Shown: one piece after another, positions 56,377 to 64,000 of the stretch
Position numbering within the stretch: the first letter of the stretch is position 1
Layout: each line of letters begins with the position of its first letter
From: Phaeocystidibacter luteus
GTDB taxonomy: Bacteria > Bacteroidota > Bacteroidia > Flavobacteriales > Schleiferiaceae
NCBI RefSeq assembly: GCF_008933115.1
Contig: NZ_WBVO01000009.1
Span: 62,001 to 126,000, forward strand
Length of the DNA: 64,000 nt
Reading direction: 5' to 3'
Notes under the pieces: generated by a model
What the model saw: only the letters and a program-made list of their open reading frames with translations
Databases searched by the model: none
What the model was told of the DNA's origin: nothing
Program-made: the position numbers and the translations under genes

Positions 56377-57027
56377 ATGACTAAAGATCTAACCCACATC
56401 CCAGATGTGGAATACAATACAGACCGTCCGGATTTAGCTATCCCCGAGTACGGCCGAAATGTTCACCGCATGGTTGAGCATTGCATGACCATCGAAGAAA
56501 AAGAAAAGAGGAATGCCGTAGCACAGTCCATCATCGACGTGATTGGCAACCTCAACCCTCATCTTCGCGACACACCAGACTTCAAGCACAAGCTTTGGGA
56601 CCACTTGTTCATCATGAGCGATTTTAAGCTTGATGTCGATTCCCCTTATCCAATTCCAACCGCAGAAACGTTCGCCGGACTTCCCGAAAAGGTGGAATAC
56701 CCTGCTCGCACCTACAAGATGCGACACTATGGTCACATTGTACGCGAGATGCTCAGCAAGGCCATCGAAATGGAAGACGGCGAAGAGCGCCAGGAGTTGA
56801 TTCGCCAAATTGGCAACCAAATGAAGCGCAGCTATCTCACTTACAACAAGGATACAGTAGATGACGCGGTGATCTTGAGAGAGCTTGAAATTCTCGCTGA
56901 AGGAAAACTCAGCACAGAAGGCATAGAGCTTTCAAATGAATTAGTTCTTCCAACCGCTGCCAGCAGCAGCTCGAAGTCGAGCAACAACAATCGCCGAAAG
57001 AAGAAAACGCGCAAGCGCAAGAAATAA
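56377..57027 (+). CDS. DUF4290 protein
   Basis: 216 aa, cytoplasmic, Bacteroidota family of unknown function. VEYNTDRPDLAIPEYGRNVH at the start, HLRDTPDFKHKLWDHLFIMS and YNKDTVDDAVILRELEILAEGKL-like C-terminal segments identify it. The last 30 residues are Ser/Asn then Lys/Arg (NNNRRKKKTRKRKK), perhaps a nucleic-acid contact. It sits between pcrA and murA with short gaps (14 and 23 bp), a layout frequent in Flavobacteriia, so it is probably co-transcribed with both. Confidence 0.85.
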   Translation: MTKDLTHIPDVEYNTDRPDLAIPEYGRNVHRMVEHCMTIEEKEKRNAVAQSIIDVIGNLNPHLRDTPDFKHKLWDHLFIMSDFKLDVDSPYPIPTAETFAGLPEKVEYPARTYKMRHYGHIVREMLSKAIEMEDGEERQELIRQIGNQMKRSYLTYNKDTVDDAVILRELEILAEGKLSTEGIELSNELVLPTAASSSSKSSNNNRRKKKTRKRKK

Positions 57028-57050
57028 CGAACCACACACTACAAGCCAAT

Positions 57051-58361
57051 ATGGCCACATTTCAAATTCAAGGAGGCAAGAAGCTCAGCGGCGAAATCAC
57101 CCCTCAAGGTGCCAAAAACGAAGCACTTCAAATTCTATGTGCTGTTCTCCTTACCGATGAAGAAATCACCATTTCCAACATTCCAGACATTCGTGATGTC
57201 AACAAGTTGATTGACATTCTCGAAGACCTCGGCGTGAAGATTCGAAAGAAAGGTCCCGGAGAATACACCTTCCAATCGGACGACATCAATCTCAACTACC
57301 TCTTCTCACCTGAATTCCGCGAACGCGGTGGTGCGCTCAGAGGTTCCATCATGATCGTTGGTCCACTTCTCGCCCGCTTTGGCAAAGGATACATCCCTAA
57401 GCCAGGTGGTGATAAAATTGGACGTAGACGATTGGATACGCACTTCCTAGGCTTCCAAAAATTGGGCGCCAAGTTTGTGTACGAGGAAGGTTCAGACTTC
57501 TACGGCGTAGAAACCGATGGTGGATTGAAGGGCGCATATATGTTGCTCGATGAAGCTTCAGTAACCGGCACGGCCAACATCGTCATGGCAGCTGTGCTAG
57601 CCGAAGGTGTGACCACCATTTACAACGCAGCCTGCGAACCCTACCTTCAACAGCTTTGCAAAATGCTCGTTCGCATGGGCGCAAAGATTGAGGGTATTGG
57701 ATCGAACTTGCTAAAGATTACCGGAGTTGAGAAACTTGGCGGCTGCGAACACAGATGTTTACCTGACATGATTGAAGTGGGCTCTTGGATCGGTCTCGCG
57801 GCCATGACCAAGAGTGAACTCACTATCAAAGACGCCCAATATGATGAGCTTGGGGTGATTCCAGAAGTGTTTAAAAAGCTAGGGATCAAACTAGAACGTA
57901 GAGGCGATGACATCTACATTCCCGCTCAAGATATTTACGAAATTGAAACGTTCATCGACGGCAGTATCATGACCATTGCCGATGCTCCTTGGCCGGGCTT
58001 CACGCCTGACTTGCTAAGCATCGTACTCGTCATTGCTACTCAAGCAAAAGGAAGCGTGTTGATACATCAGAAGATGTTCGAAAGTCGCTTGTTCTTCGTC
58101 GATAAACTGATTGACATGGGTGCGCAAATCATTCTTTGTGATCCACACCGCGCAACAGTTATTGGATTGGAACGTAAGTATCCGCTCCGTAGTACGACTA
58201 TGACTTCACCGGACATCCGTGCCGGTATCTCACTTTTGATAGCTGCTTTGAGTGCAGAAGGTACTTCTACCATACACAACATTGAGCAGATTGATAGAGG
58301 CTACGAGCGCATAGACGAGCGTTTGAGAAAAATTGGCGCGGAGATTGTTCGTTTGAACTAA
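57051..58361 (+). CDS. murA: UDP-N-acetylglucosamine 1-carboxyvinyltransferase, Asp active-site form
   Basis: 436 aa. First committed step of peptidoglycan precursor synthesis: it moves enolpyruvyl from PEP to UDP-GlcNAc. Two similar six-motif halves are visible, with GAKNEALQILCAVLL at the start and the catalytic loop RGSIMIVGPLLARFGKGYIP then KPGGDKIGRRRLDTH. In E. coli the loop is PGGCxIGxRPVDLH with Cys115; here the residue is Asp121 (codon 57411-57413). Asp at this place, as in mycobacterial and chlamydial MurA, blocks alkylation by fosfomycin, so the enzyme is predicted to be insensitive. The rest of the active site looks intact. It lies between DUF4290 and the thioredoxin-like gene. 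Confidence 0.95.
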   Translation: MATFQIQGGKKLSGEITPQGAKNEALQILCAVLLTDEEITISNIPDIRDVNKLIDILEDLGVKIRKKGPGEYTFQSDDINLNYLFSPEFRERGGALRGSIMIVGPLLARFGKGYIPKPGGDKIGRRRLDTHFLGFQKLGAKFVYEEGSDFYGVETDGGLKGAYMLLDEASVTGTANIVMAAVLAEGVTTIYNAACEPYLQQLCKMLVRMGAKIEGIGSNLLKITGVEKLGGCEHRCLPDMIEVGSWIGLAAMTKSELTIKDAQYDELGVIPEVFKKLGIKLERRGDDIYIPAQDIYEIETFIDGSIMTIADAPWPGFTPDLLSIVLVIATQAKGSVLIHQKMFESRLFFVDKLIDMGAQIILCDPHRATVIGLERKYPLRSTTMTSPDIRAGISLLIAALSAEGTSTIHNIEQIDRGYERIDERLRKIGAEIVRLN

Positions 58362-58375
58362 AAGCACAACACACT

Positions 58376-58933
58376 ATGAAGATTCAAAACATCATTAAGA
58401 TTACAACTGCTGCTGCAATCGTAGGTTTGGGAGCCTATTCCCGCTACGCACCAGCATCAGCTGACACCGAAGTAGCTGAAGAAGCCCAAGTGCTTCGCGT
58501 TGGAGAAAAAGTTCCCGAATTAGAAGGACGCACTCCTGACGGTGATATCATCAAATTGAGTGACCTCGAAGGGCAGATTGTTTATATCGACTTTTGGGCT
58601 TCATGGTGCGGACCATGTGTTGCAGATATGCCGAATGTGGTAAGCGCATATGAGAAGTATAAGGATACCGACTTTGAAGGCGGCGAAGGCTTCACCGTGT
58701 TTTCGGTTTCTCTAGATCAAAGCAAATCGCGTTGGACCGACGCTATAGAAAGACTTGGTCAGGTGTGGCCAAACCACATTAGCGACCTTCGCGGGTGGGG
58801 TTCTGCCCACGCCTCTAAATACAATGTCAACGCCATTCCTGCGGGCTTCATCATCGATGGAGAAGGCAAGTTATTATATGCCAACATCCGCGGCTCGCAA
58901 GTACCGAGTTTACTCGACGGAATGAAAGAGTGA
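58376..58933 (+). CDS. Thioredoxin-like (TlpA/ResA type) envelope oxidoreductase
   Basis: 185 aa. A hydrophobic N-terminal stretch (IIKITTAAAIVGLGAYS) is a signal or anchor; about 20 linker residues follow. The redoxin domain has VGEKVPELEGRTPDG, the active site WCGPC at 77-81 in FWASWCGPCVADMP, and IPAGFIIDGEGKLLYANIRG with the cis-Pro-like IPAG segment. It is expected to reduce disulfides in the periplasm; the partner is unknown. It begins 14 bp after murA and ends with a terminator. Confidence 0.85.
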   Translation: MKIQNIIKITTAAAIVGLGAYSRYAPASADTEVAEEAQVLRVGEKVPELEGRTPDGDIIKLSDLEGQIVYIDFWASWCGPCVADMPNVVSAYEKYKDTDFEGGEGFTVFSVSLDQSKSRWTDAIERLGQVWPNHISDLRGWGSAHASKYNVNAIPAGFIIDGEGKLLYANIRGSQVPSLLDGMKE

Positions 58934-58944
58934 CACTTCAAAAC

Positions 58945-58980
58945 AACGGCTGACCAAAATGTGTCAGCCGTTTTTCTTTT
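58945..58980 (+). terminator. Rho-independent terminator after the thioredoxin-like gene
   Basis: AACGGCTGAC (58945-58954) pairs with GTCAGCCGTT (58963-58972), then TTTCTTTT. It ends the pcrA-DUF4290-murA run. Confidence 0.9.
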
Positions 58981-58993
58981 ATCCTCTGTCAGA

Positions 58994-59025
58994 TTGGCGT
59001 AATCTGCTGGATGGCACTACCTTTG
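58994..59025 (+). promoter_or_regulatory. Promoter of grpE-dnaJ
   Basis: TTG (58994-58996), a 21-bp spacer and TACCTTTG (59018-59025) match the Bacteroidota consensus. It is 43 bp before grpE. No CIRCE (HrcA) inverted repeat is seen in the gap. Confidence 0.75.
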
Positions 59026-59068
59026 CCAACCTTTTGACGCGTGTGAAATTCGCGTAAAACAGCAGATA

Positions 59069-59668
59069 ATGAGCAAGAAGAGCGATAAAGTGGAAAACAC
59101 TGCACAAGAAGAAAACGTAAAGGCTGCCGAGGCGGCTACGGAAGTTCGTGAAGAAACTGCCAGCGCAGAGAACTCCGAATCAAATACATCTGAAGAAGTT
59201 AGCGAAGTAGATAAGCTAAAGGCCGAGGTTGAAGATCTCAAGAATCAAAACCTCCGCTTGTATGCAGAATTCGAAAACTTCAGAAAGCGCAACGCGCGTG
59301 AGCGTGTCGAGCTTTCAACAACAGCTAACCGGGAAGTACTCGCTGCGCTTCTTCCAATATTGGATGACTTCAAACGCGCATTGTCGAATGTTAGCGAGGA
59401 AGAAAAAGAGACGGAAGTAGCAAAGGGACTCGGTCTTATCAGCTCAAAGCTTCACGAAACACTCAAGCAAAAAGGTCTTAAGCCTATGGAGAACACCGTA
59501 GGCAAGAAGTTTGACGTGGACTTCATGGAAGCTATCACAAAAATTCCAGCTCCAACACCAGACATGGCAGGTAAGGTGATCGACGAGATCGAAGCCGGCT
59601 ACATGATTGGAGAAAAGATTCTCCGCTACGCCAAAGTGGTTGTAGCTGACGGAGAACCGCAAAGCTAA
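59069..59668 (+). CDS. grpE: Nucleotide exchange factor GrpE
   Basis: 199 aa. It releases ADP from DnaK. An acidic, low-complexity first 50 residues precede the coiled coil ([20 protein letters not shown]) and the core ([27 protein letters not shown]). The C-terminal beta-domain holds [18 protein letters not shown] and [22 protein letters not shown]. dnaJ starts 4 bp later; dnaK is not in the window. Confidence 0.95.
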   Translation: MSKKSDKVENTAQEENVKAAEAATEVREETASAENSESNTSEEVSEVDKLKAEVEDLKNQNLRLYAEFENFRKRNARERVELSTTANREVLAALLPILDDFKRALSNVSEEEKETEVAKGLGLISSKLHETLKQKGLKPMENTVGKKFDVDFMEAITKIPAPTPDMAGKVIDEIEAGYMIGEKILRYAKVVVADGEPQS

Positions 59669-59672
59669 TTCT

Positions 59673-60806
59673 ATGGCGAAGAGAGATTTTTACGACGTAC
59701 TAGGCGTTAGCAAGAGCGCATCTGCAGATGAAATCAAGAAGGCTTATCGCAAACTCGCGATTAAGTATCACCCTGATAAGAACCCTGACGACACCGAGGC
59801 AGAAGCCAAGTTTAAGGAGGCTGCCGAAGCTTACGAGGTTCTTGGGAATGCAGAGAAGCGTCAGAAGTACGACCAGTACGGACATCAAGCCTTTGGAGCA
59901 GGAGCCGGTGGCGGCTTTGGTGGTGGCGGAATGTCTATGGACGATATCTTCAGCCATTTTGGTGACATCTTTGGCGGCGCCTTCGGTGGCGGCGGGGGTG
60001 GCTTTGGAGGCTTCAGTGGTGGCGCCCGTGGCGGAGCTAGAAAAGGCTCGAACCTCCGAGTACGTGTACGACTCACCCTCGAAGAAATTGCCAACGGCGT
60101 AGAGAAGAAAATCAAATTGAAGCGCTCCGTAAGCGCCGATGGTTTGACCTTCAAGACTTGCCAGACCTGCCATGGCTCTGGTCAAGTTCAACGCGTTCAA
60201 AACACCATTCTAGGTCAAATGCGCACCGCAAGTGCATGTCCAACCTGCCAAGGAACTGGAAAGGTTGTAGACAAGCGCCCAGCGGGTGTTGGTCCAGATG
60301 GACTTGAGCGTAAGGACGAAACCGTGAGCATCAAGATTCCTGCAGGTGTGATGGACGGGATGCAACTTCGCGTTTCTGGAAAAGGAAACGAAGGACCTAT
60401 GGGCGGCCCAGCGGGCGACCTAATGGTGCTTATCGAAGAGGAAGAACACGAAAGCTTGAAGCGTGATGGGAATAACTTGCATTTCGACATGTACATCACC
60501 TTCCCTACCGCTGCTATGGGTGGAAGCGTTGAAATCCCAACCATTAACGGTCGCGCTCGCGTGAAGGTTGATGCCGGAACACAAAGCGGAAAAGTTCTTC
60601 GCCTCAAGGGTAAAGGATTGCCGAGTGTAGAAGGATACGGCAATGGCGATTTACTGGTTCACCTCAACGTGTGGACTCCAAAGAAGCTATCTCCAGAAGA
60701 GAAGAAGACGTTGGAATCGCTAGAGAAGTCCGACAACTTCCAACCGAATCCTGGAAGACACGAGAAGGGATTCTTCGAAAGAGTAAAAGACATGTTCGGT
60801 CAGTAA
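59673..60806 (+). CDS. dnaJ: Chaperone DnaJ with half of the zinc-finger repeats
   Basis: 377 aa. The J domain has HPD at 33-35 (YHPDKNPDD), which stimulates DnaK. The Gly/Phe-rich region is at about 74-125. The zinc region has only two CxxCxGxG motifs: CQTCHGSG at 163-170 and CPTCQGTG at 189-196, where E. coli DnaJ has four; motifs I and IV are missing, so only the second zinc centre can form. The C-terminal substrate domains ([40 protein letters not shown]) are complete. A similar zinc region occurs, as I recall, in other Flavobacteriia. Confidence 0.94.
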   Translation: MAKRDFYDVLGVSKSASADEIKKAYRKLAIKYHPDKNPDDTEAEAKFKEAAEAYEVLGNAEKRQKYDQYGHQAFGAGAGGGFGGGGMSMDDIFSHFGDIFGGAFGGGGGGFGGFSGGARGGARKGSNLRVRVRLTLEEIANGVEKKIKLKRSVSADGLTFKTCQTCHGSGQVQRVQNTILGQMRTASACPTCQGTGKVVDKRPAGVGPDGLERKDETVSIKIPAGVMDGMQLRVSGKGNEGPMGGPAGDLMVLIEEEEHESLKRDGNNLHFDMYITFPTAAMGGSVEIPTINGRARVKVDAGTQSGKVLRLKGKGLPSVEGYGNGDLLVHLNVWTPKKLSPEEKKTLESLEKSDNFQPNPGRHEKGFFERVKDMFGQ

Positions 60807-60826
60807 GATCAAACTCCCCAGAATAA

Positions 60827-60860
60827 AAAAGGCCCTGCTAGATAGCGGGGCCTTTTCTTT
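60827..60860. terminator. Bidirectional terminator between dnaJ and the PKD protein
   Basis: AAAAGGCCC-TGCTA (60827-60840) pairs with TAGCGGGGCCTTTT (60843-60856), followed by CTTTT; the A run on the left gives a U-tract leftward. It serves dnaJ and the convergent type B cargo gene. Confidence 0.85.
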
Positions 60861-62785
60861 TAATTTTCATTTCTGATTATGGTGACGGGAGCGGTGAATA
60901 TCACCTCGAAGCCTTCTTGAATGATGTAGTAGTACGTTCCGTCTGGCAACGGATTGCCGCCATCATCCTGTCCGCGCCATTCTCCATTGTAGTCGTCCTC
61001 TTGGTAGACCACACTTCCCCATCGATTCATCAACACAAAACGAACCTGCCTACCATCGGTAATCTCTGGAATCTCCAGGTAATCATTTGATCCGTCTCCA
61101 TTAGGCGTAATCACATTTTGTAGATCGCTGTAATTAGGATTCGGCCACCCCTTGGGAACCATAATAACGGTGAGGGAATCAATACCCTGACAACCGTCGG
61201 CGGTGGTCACTTCCACGTAATACACGGTCGTATCGTTGATAGGACGAGTTAGCGTATTCGGATCCCGTTGGTCTGAGAAGTAGACCGGATTATCCGCATA
61301 CCAGTAATACTGCACACCACCACTAGCAGCCATGAGAACGTCGTCGCCTTCAACCACAATTTGATCTGGACCAGCATCGACCAACTGGTTAAATCGAACG
61401 ATCTCAACTGTATCGATTACGGAGTCGGTACAGGTGTTTGACTTCATGACGACCGTGACCGGGTACTTACCGGGTACCGGCCAGGTAATCCCAGGAGGGA
61501 ATGGTCCGTTGAAGTAAGTGATGTTGGGCGCTGGTGTGCCGCCAAAATACCATTCGTAGGTGGCACCGGGAGGAATGTTGTTTCCAAGAGCACCGAAGAA
61601 AATGTCCTGTACATTGAAGCATACACTACCTTGGAAGATACCCCACTCAAGCTCCGGAGATTCATATATCTCAAAGACTTCAAAGACGGTATCGGAGCAC
61701 TGTGTCCCCGGATTGGTAACGAGCATTACTGTATAGATACCTGGAGCATTATACGTAAACACCGGATTGGCTGCATAAGAGGTATCCGTGAGGGAAGTTG
61801 TATCGCCAAAATCCCAGAAGTAGCTGTTGCCGTTGGAAGACTCGTTCGTGAATTGAAGTTCGCGGCCTGAGCAGAAAAGAGAACTATCTTCCATTTGAGT
61901 GACCATATCACTTACAACGTTGCGCACGCATGGACTCACATTAAACTGGAAGTCGCGACGGACTGTCGTTTCAAGCATTCCGTTGCTGAAGCTCGTCACG
62001 CAAATACCCACTACATACTGCCCTTGAGTACTGGCCTCGCCGTAAATGATACCCGTGAGGCTATCAATCTTAATCTGAGGTGAGCTCGGAATTGGGTTCT
62101 CAAATGTTTGAGGGGCAATGAATGGAATAGACTGGTAAGGTGGTGGCAAAGCAACTGGCGATGGATTCGACGAGCTACCTCCATGAAGAATTTCACAAAA
62201 CTCATAGTAGAGAGAGTCTCCATCAATATCCGTGGCTGAGGCATCGATATTGAGCGGCTCGTTTGCGCAAATCACGATGGGTGGCGTGGCCGCAAATTGA
62301 GGTGAAGATCCACAAACGTCGTTCGGTGGAACGCGCACCGTATACGTATTTCCCCAGCTACCAGAGTTAGGAATGTTATCAATCGAACCGTTTCGACAGC
62401 AGCGTTGCCATGTGATGTCGTATCCGTCTGGGCTCGACGGCAAAGTGATAACCGCCTCGTAATCGGCATACTCGGTACATAGTCCAGCCGGGATGGTAAG
62501 GCAAGGGTCCCCTGAATTCACTGGAACTTGGTTGATTGTACCTACTGGAGTATTGGGGGTAGCGCTTACAAATGCGCCCGTGGTACCGTTAAAAACGCGA
62601 ATGGAAATAGTTGGGTCGAACGGCGCACCGCCACCGGCGCAATCGCGGTACACGCGAACTCTGACGAGGTAATTGTTTCCGCCTTGACACTCATAGGTTA
62701 TCTCTCCACCCACCAAGTGAGCGGCGAAGGTCGAGAAGCTGAGTAGCAGGGCAAAGCACGCAATGAGGGGGCGCGTTCTAGCCAT
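60860..62785 (-). CDS. Secreted PKD-domain protein with T9SS type B sorting domain
   Basis: 641 aa. Signal peptide MARTRPLIACFALLLSFSTF. The N-terminal module AHLVGGEITYECQGG, then RCCRNGSIDNIP and ATDIDGDSLYYEF, is shared with the protein at 52438. Two PKD-like folds follow (YFWDFGDTTSL, YEWYFGGTPAP), then an Ig-like segment (YYWYADNPVYFSDQRDPNTL). The last 90 residues (VITPNGDGSNDYLEI, FVLMNRWGSVVYQEDDYNG, LPDGTYYYIIQ) are the gliding-motility-associated type B sorting domain. It should be carried to the surface by type IX secretion, where it may act as an adhesin (inference). Confidence 0.9.
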   Translation of the reverse strand: MARTRPLIACFALLLSFSTFAAHLVGGEITYECQGGNNYLVRVRVYRDCAGGGAPFDPTISIRVFNGTTGAFVSATPNTPVGTINQVPVNSGDPCLTIPAGLCTEYADYEAVITLPSSPDGYDITWQRCCRNGSIDNIPNSGSWGNTYTVRVPPNDVCGSSPQFAATPPIVICANEPLNIDASATDIDGDSLYYEFCEILHGGSSSNPSPVALPPPYQSIPFIAPQTFENPIPSSPQIKIDSLTGIIYGEASTQGQYVVGICVTSFSNGMLETTVRRDFQFNVSPCVRNVVSDMVTQMEDSSLFCSGRELQFTNESSNGNSYFWDFGDTTSLTDTSYAANPVFTYNAPGIYTVMLVTNPGTQCSDTVFEVFEIYESPELEWGIFQGSVCFNVQDIFFGALGNNIPPGATYEWYFGGTPAPNITYFNGPFPPGITWPVPGKYPVTVVMKSNTCTDSVIDTVEIVRFNQLVDAGPDQIVVEGDDVLMAASGGVQYYWYADNPVYFSDQRDPNTLTRPINDTTVYYVEVTTADGCQGIDSLTVIMVPKGWPNPNYSDLQNVITPNGDGSNDYLEIPEITDGRQVRFVLMNRWGSVVYQEDDYNGEWRGQDDGGNPLPDGTYYYIIQEGFEVIFTAPVTIIRNEN

Positions 62786-62804
62786 AGGGTTTAGGTTTCT
62801 TTAG

Positions 62805-62840
62805 AGCCAAAAAAAGGCCGCTTCCTAAGAAACGGCCTTT
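62805..62840 (-). terminator. Rho-independent terminator of the PorP/SprF-SPOR gene
   Basis: AAAGGCCG (62813-62820) pairs with CGGCCTTT (62833-62840), with TTC/GAA in the loop. The A run at 62809-62815 gives a U-tract on the minus strand. Confidence 0.85.
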
Positions 62841-62873
62841 CTTGTTATTATCATCCGATAAGTGACGACCGTA

Positions 62874-64000
62874 TTATTCTACGATCTTCACCCAAAGGCG
62901 ACCGTTGTATTGACCTCTGAGGTTCGATTCACGAGCCGCGTCAGCAGCATTGTAATTGTTGAACTTCATAAGGTATACGTAGTACATATTGTTTACGCGG
63001 TCTTGGAATACATTCACGTCCAAGCCTTGGTTCTGCAAGCGTTGCATGAGGCGACGAGCGTTGTTCTCGCTGCCGAATACACCCGCAGTTACGTAGTATC
63101 CTGGTGAACCCGGCTGTACGTTGCTAGCATAGTTGGATTCGTCGTATCCACTAATACCCGCATTGTTGTTACCGCCGTTGTTGGTGTTGGTATTACCACC
63201 ACCATTAGGGTCCATTCCGTTCATGCGATCACCACCCGTGTTCGGATTGTTTCCGCCGTTGTTCGGATTGTTACCACCTTGGTTTCCTCCTTGGTTTCCA
63301 CCTTGATTACCACCTTGGTTTGTATTGTTGTTACGGTTGTTGCGGTTGTTCTCATCGCCAGGGCGATAGAGCTCCATACCTTCAACTACCTCACGAACCT
63401 TCTCTTCGATGTCTTCATTTTCTTGAGCCTCTAGCTCTTCTTTGAATTCTTCGAAACGCTCGCGGATATACTCTTCGTTGTCATCCTCCATTCTGCGGAG
63501 TTGATCTTTGAGTCGACGCAATTCAGATTCCATACGTTCGTCGTCGCTGTTCGAACCGAAGCGGTACGTAAGCATAAACTCGTGTGAGGTTCCGAATGAA
63601 GTACCGTATGTATTGGTACTAAAGTCATACGCGTAGCCCACCGTAAGTTGCTCTGTGAGGTGAACACCGATGTTAGCTGTGATTGCATAATCTGAGCGGA
63701 ACATCGCGCCAACGAAACCGTAGTCCTTCATGTTGAAGATGGCACCCGCATCAATCTGCGTAGGCACATTCGGTGCAGTTCTCACCAATACCATTGGGCT
63801 TAGCACACGCTTGTCGCCTTGAATCTCCCAGTCGTACTGAGCGTTAAACACAAAGTGACGAATCAAGCTATACTCCACCGGCCCGTTGTAGTTATCAGAA
63901 TACTCCACCGGAGCACCGATGAGCTGCGGAACAGCGGCACCGATTTGGAATCCGTTGATGTTCAAGTTAACACCAAAGTTGAGGTCGAAATTGCCTCTAC
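62874..64000 (-). CDS. PorP/SprF-type T9SS outer-membrane protein fused to a SPOR domain (5' end outside window)
   Basis: About 375 residues are visible; the frame is open to the right edge, where GNFDLNFGVNLNINGFQIGA continues upstream, so the start is missing. The barrel shows the PorP/SprF marks PMVLVRTAPNVPTQIDAGA, GFVGAMFRSDYAI, GVHLTEQLTVGYAYDF and SHEFMLTYRFG. Then come a charged coiled-coil stretch (Glu/Arg-rich, about 95 residues) and a low-complexity Asn/Gly/Gln linker (NQGG repeats). The last 75 residues are a SPOR domain (YYVTAGVFGSENNARRLMQR, YYVYLMKFNNYNAADAA), which binds denuded peptidoglycan glycan. It is likely an outer-membrane-to-peptidoglycan link in the secretion or gliding machinery. 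Confidence 0.88.
   Translation of the reverse strand, partial: RGNFDLNFGVNLNINGFQIGAAVPQLIGAPVEYSDNYNGPVEYSLIRHFVFNAQYDWEIQGDKRVLSPMVLVRTAPNVPTQIDAGAIFNMKDYGFVGAMFRSDYAITANIGVHLTEQLTVGYAYDFSTNTYGTSFGTSHEFMLTYRFGSNSDDERMESELRRLKDQLRRMEDDNEEYIRERFEEFKEELEAQENEDIEEKVREVVEGMELYRPGDENNRNNRNNNTNQGGNQGGNQGGNQGGNNPNNGGNNPNTGGDRMNGMDPNGGGNTNTNNGGNNNAGISGYDESNYASNVQPGSPGYYVTAGVFGSENNARRLMQRLQNQGLDVNVFQDRVNNMYYVYLMKFNNYNAADAARESNLRGQYNGRLWVKIVE
63271..63322 (-). repeat. Coding 12-bp tandem repeat (NQGG)n in the PorP-SPOR linker
   Basis: About four 12-bp units (GGNQ/NQGG) with slightly varied third bases lie within a longer Asn/Gly-rich stretch (about 63150-63357). Twelve-bp steps keep the frame, so copy number can change without breaking the protein. 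Confidence 0.75.

Noticed and set aside
57411-57413. Asp codon in MurA as a sequencing error
   Set aside because: Cys to Asp needs more than one base change, and the flanking residues (KPGGDKIGRR) also differ from the Cys-type loop in a consistent way, so a natural Asp form is more likely.
59026-59068. A CIRCE/HrcA heat-shock operator before grpE
   Set aside because: No TTAGCACTC-N9-GAGTGCTAA-like inverted repeat is present; only a standard promoter is seen.
63963-63965. TTG at 63965 as the start of the PorP/SprF-SPOR gene
   Set aside because: The frame and the family sequence continue upstream to the window end (GNFDLNFGVNL), so the TTG is an internal Leu codon.

Overview
The window is chromosomal DNA of a Bacteroidota bacterium, most likely a marine-type member of Flavobacteriia/Flavobacteriales. 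The evidence is: type IX secretion (T9SS) type A and type B sorting domains, a PorP/SprF protein at the right edge, Bacteroidota-only families (DUF2911, DUF4290, DUF6702), promoters of the TTG-N19..21-TAnnTTTG kind, no clear Shine-Dalgarno sequences, and the gene order rplQ-carA-eno-citrate synthase behind the ribosomal cluster. No tRNA, rRNA, transposase, integrase or CRISPR array was seen.

Left part (1-15.1 kb), mostly envelope and secreted proteins: the end of a membrane protein, a DUF2911 lipid/periplasm protein, a DUF6702-HupE-M1 peptidase operon, and a six-Asp-box lipoprotein. Next comes the most unusual stretch, 5.7-15.0 kb. A two-gene divergent module, one small outer-membrane barrel (about 220 aa) facing one acidic secreted protein (about 520 aa), occurs three times, and a fourth barrel follows on the right. 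The divergent promoters overlap. Peptidase E and a 600-bp array of 168-bp repeats separate copies 2 and 3.

Middle part (15.1-31.4 kb): elbB, a tight operon gpmI-HAD-map-methyltransferase, then on the minus strand rpsA, Nif3, a zinc-ribbon-family coiled coil that has lost its cysteines, and a TPR-like protein. Repeat-rich DNA at 25.0-27.0 kb (REP-like palindromes, 8-bp tandem repeats and a 20/21-bp GC-rich tandem array) surrounds an orphan secreted protein. It is followed by a DUF2911-TPR protein and an operon for an MbnP-like protein with a T9SS sorting tail plus two MbnH/MauG-like di-haem lipoproteins.

Ribosomal part (31.4-52.3 kb, all minus strand): one continuous str-S10-spc-alpha cluster of rpsL, rpsG, fusA, S10 to L36, S13, S11, S4, rpoA and L17, read from a strong promoter at 52.24-52.27 kb. 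A terminator follows L17, then carA, eno and citrate synthase. tuf is not in the cluster.

Right part (52.4-64 kb): a T9SS type A secreted protein, then an operon-like run pcrA (TTG start)-DUF4290-murA (active-site Cys replaced by Asp, predicting fosfomycin insensitivity)-thioredoxin-like, then grpE-dnaJ behind a good promoter. At the right edge, on the minus strand, are a PKD protein with a type B sorting domain and a PorP/SprF barrel fused through an Asn/Gly/Gln-repeat linker to a SPOR domain, cut by the window end. All functional statements come from reading motifs and family resemblance by eye; no database search was run.
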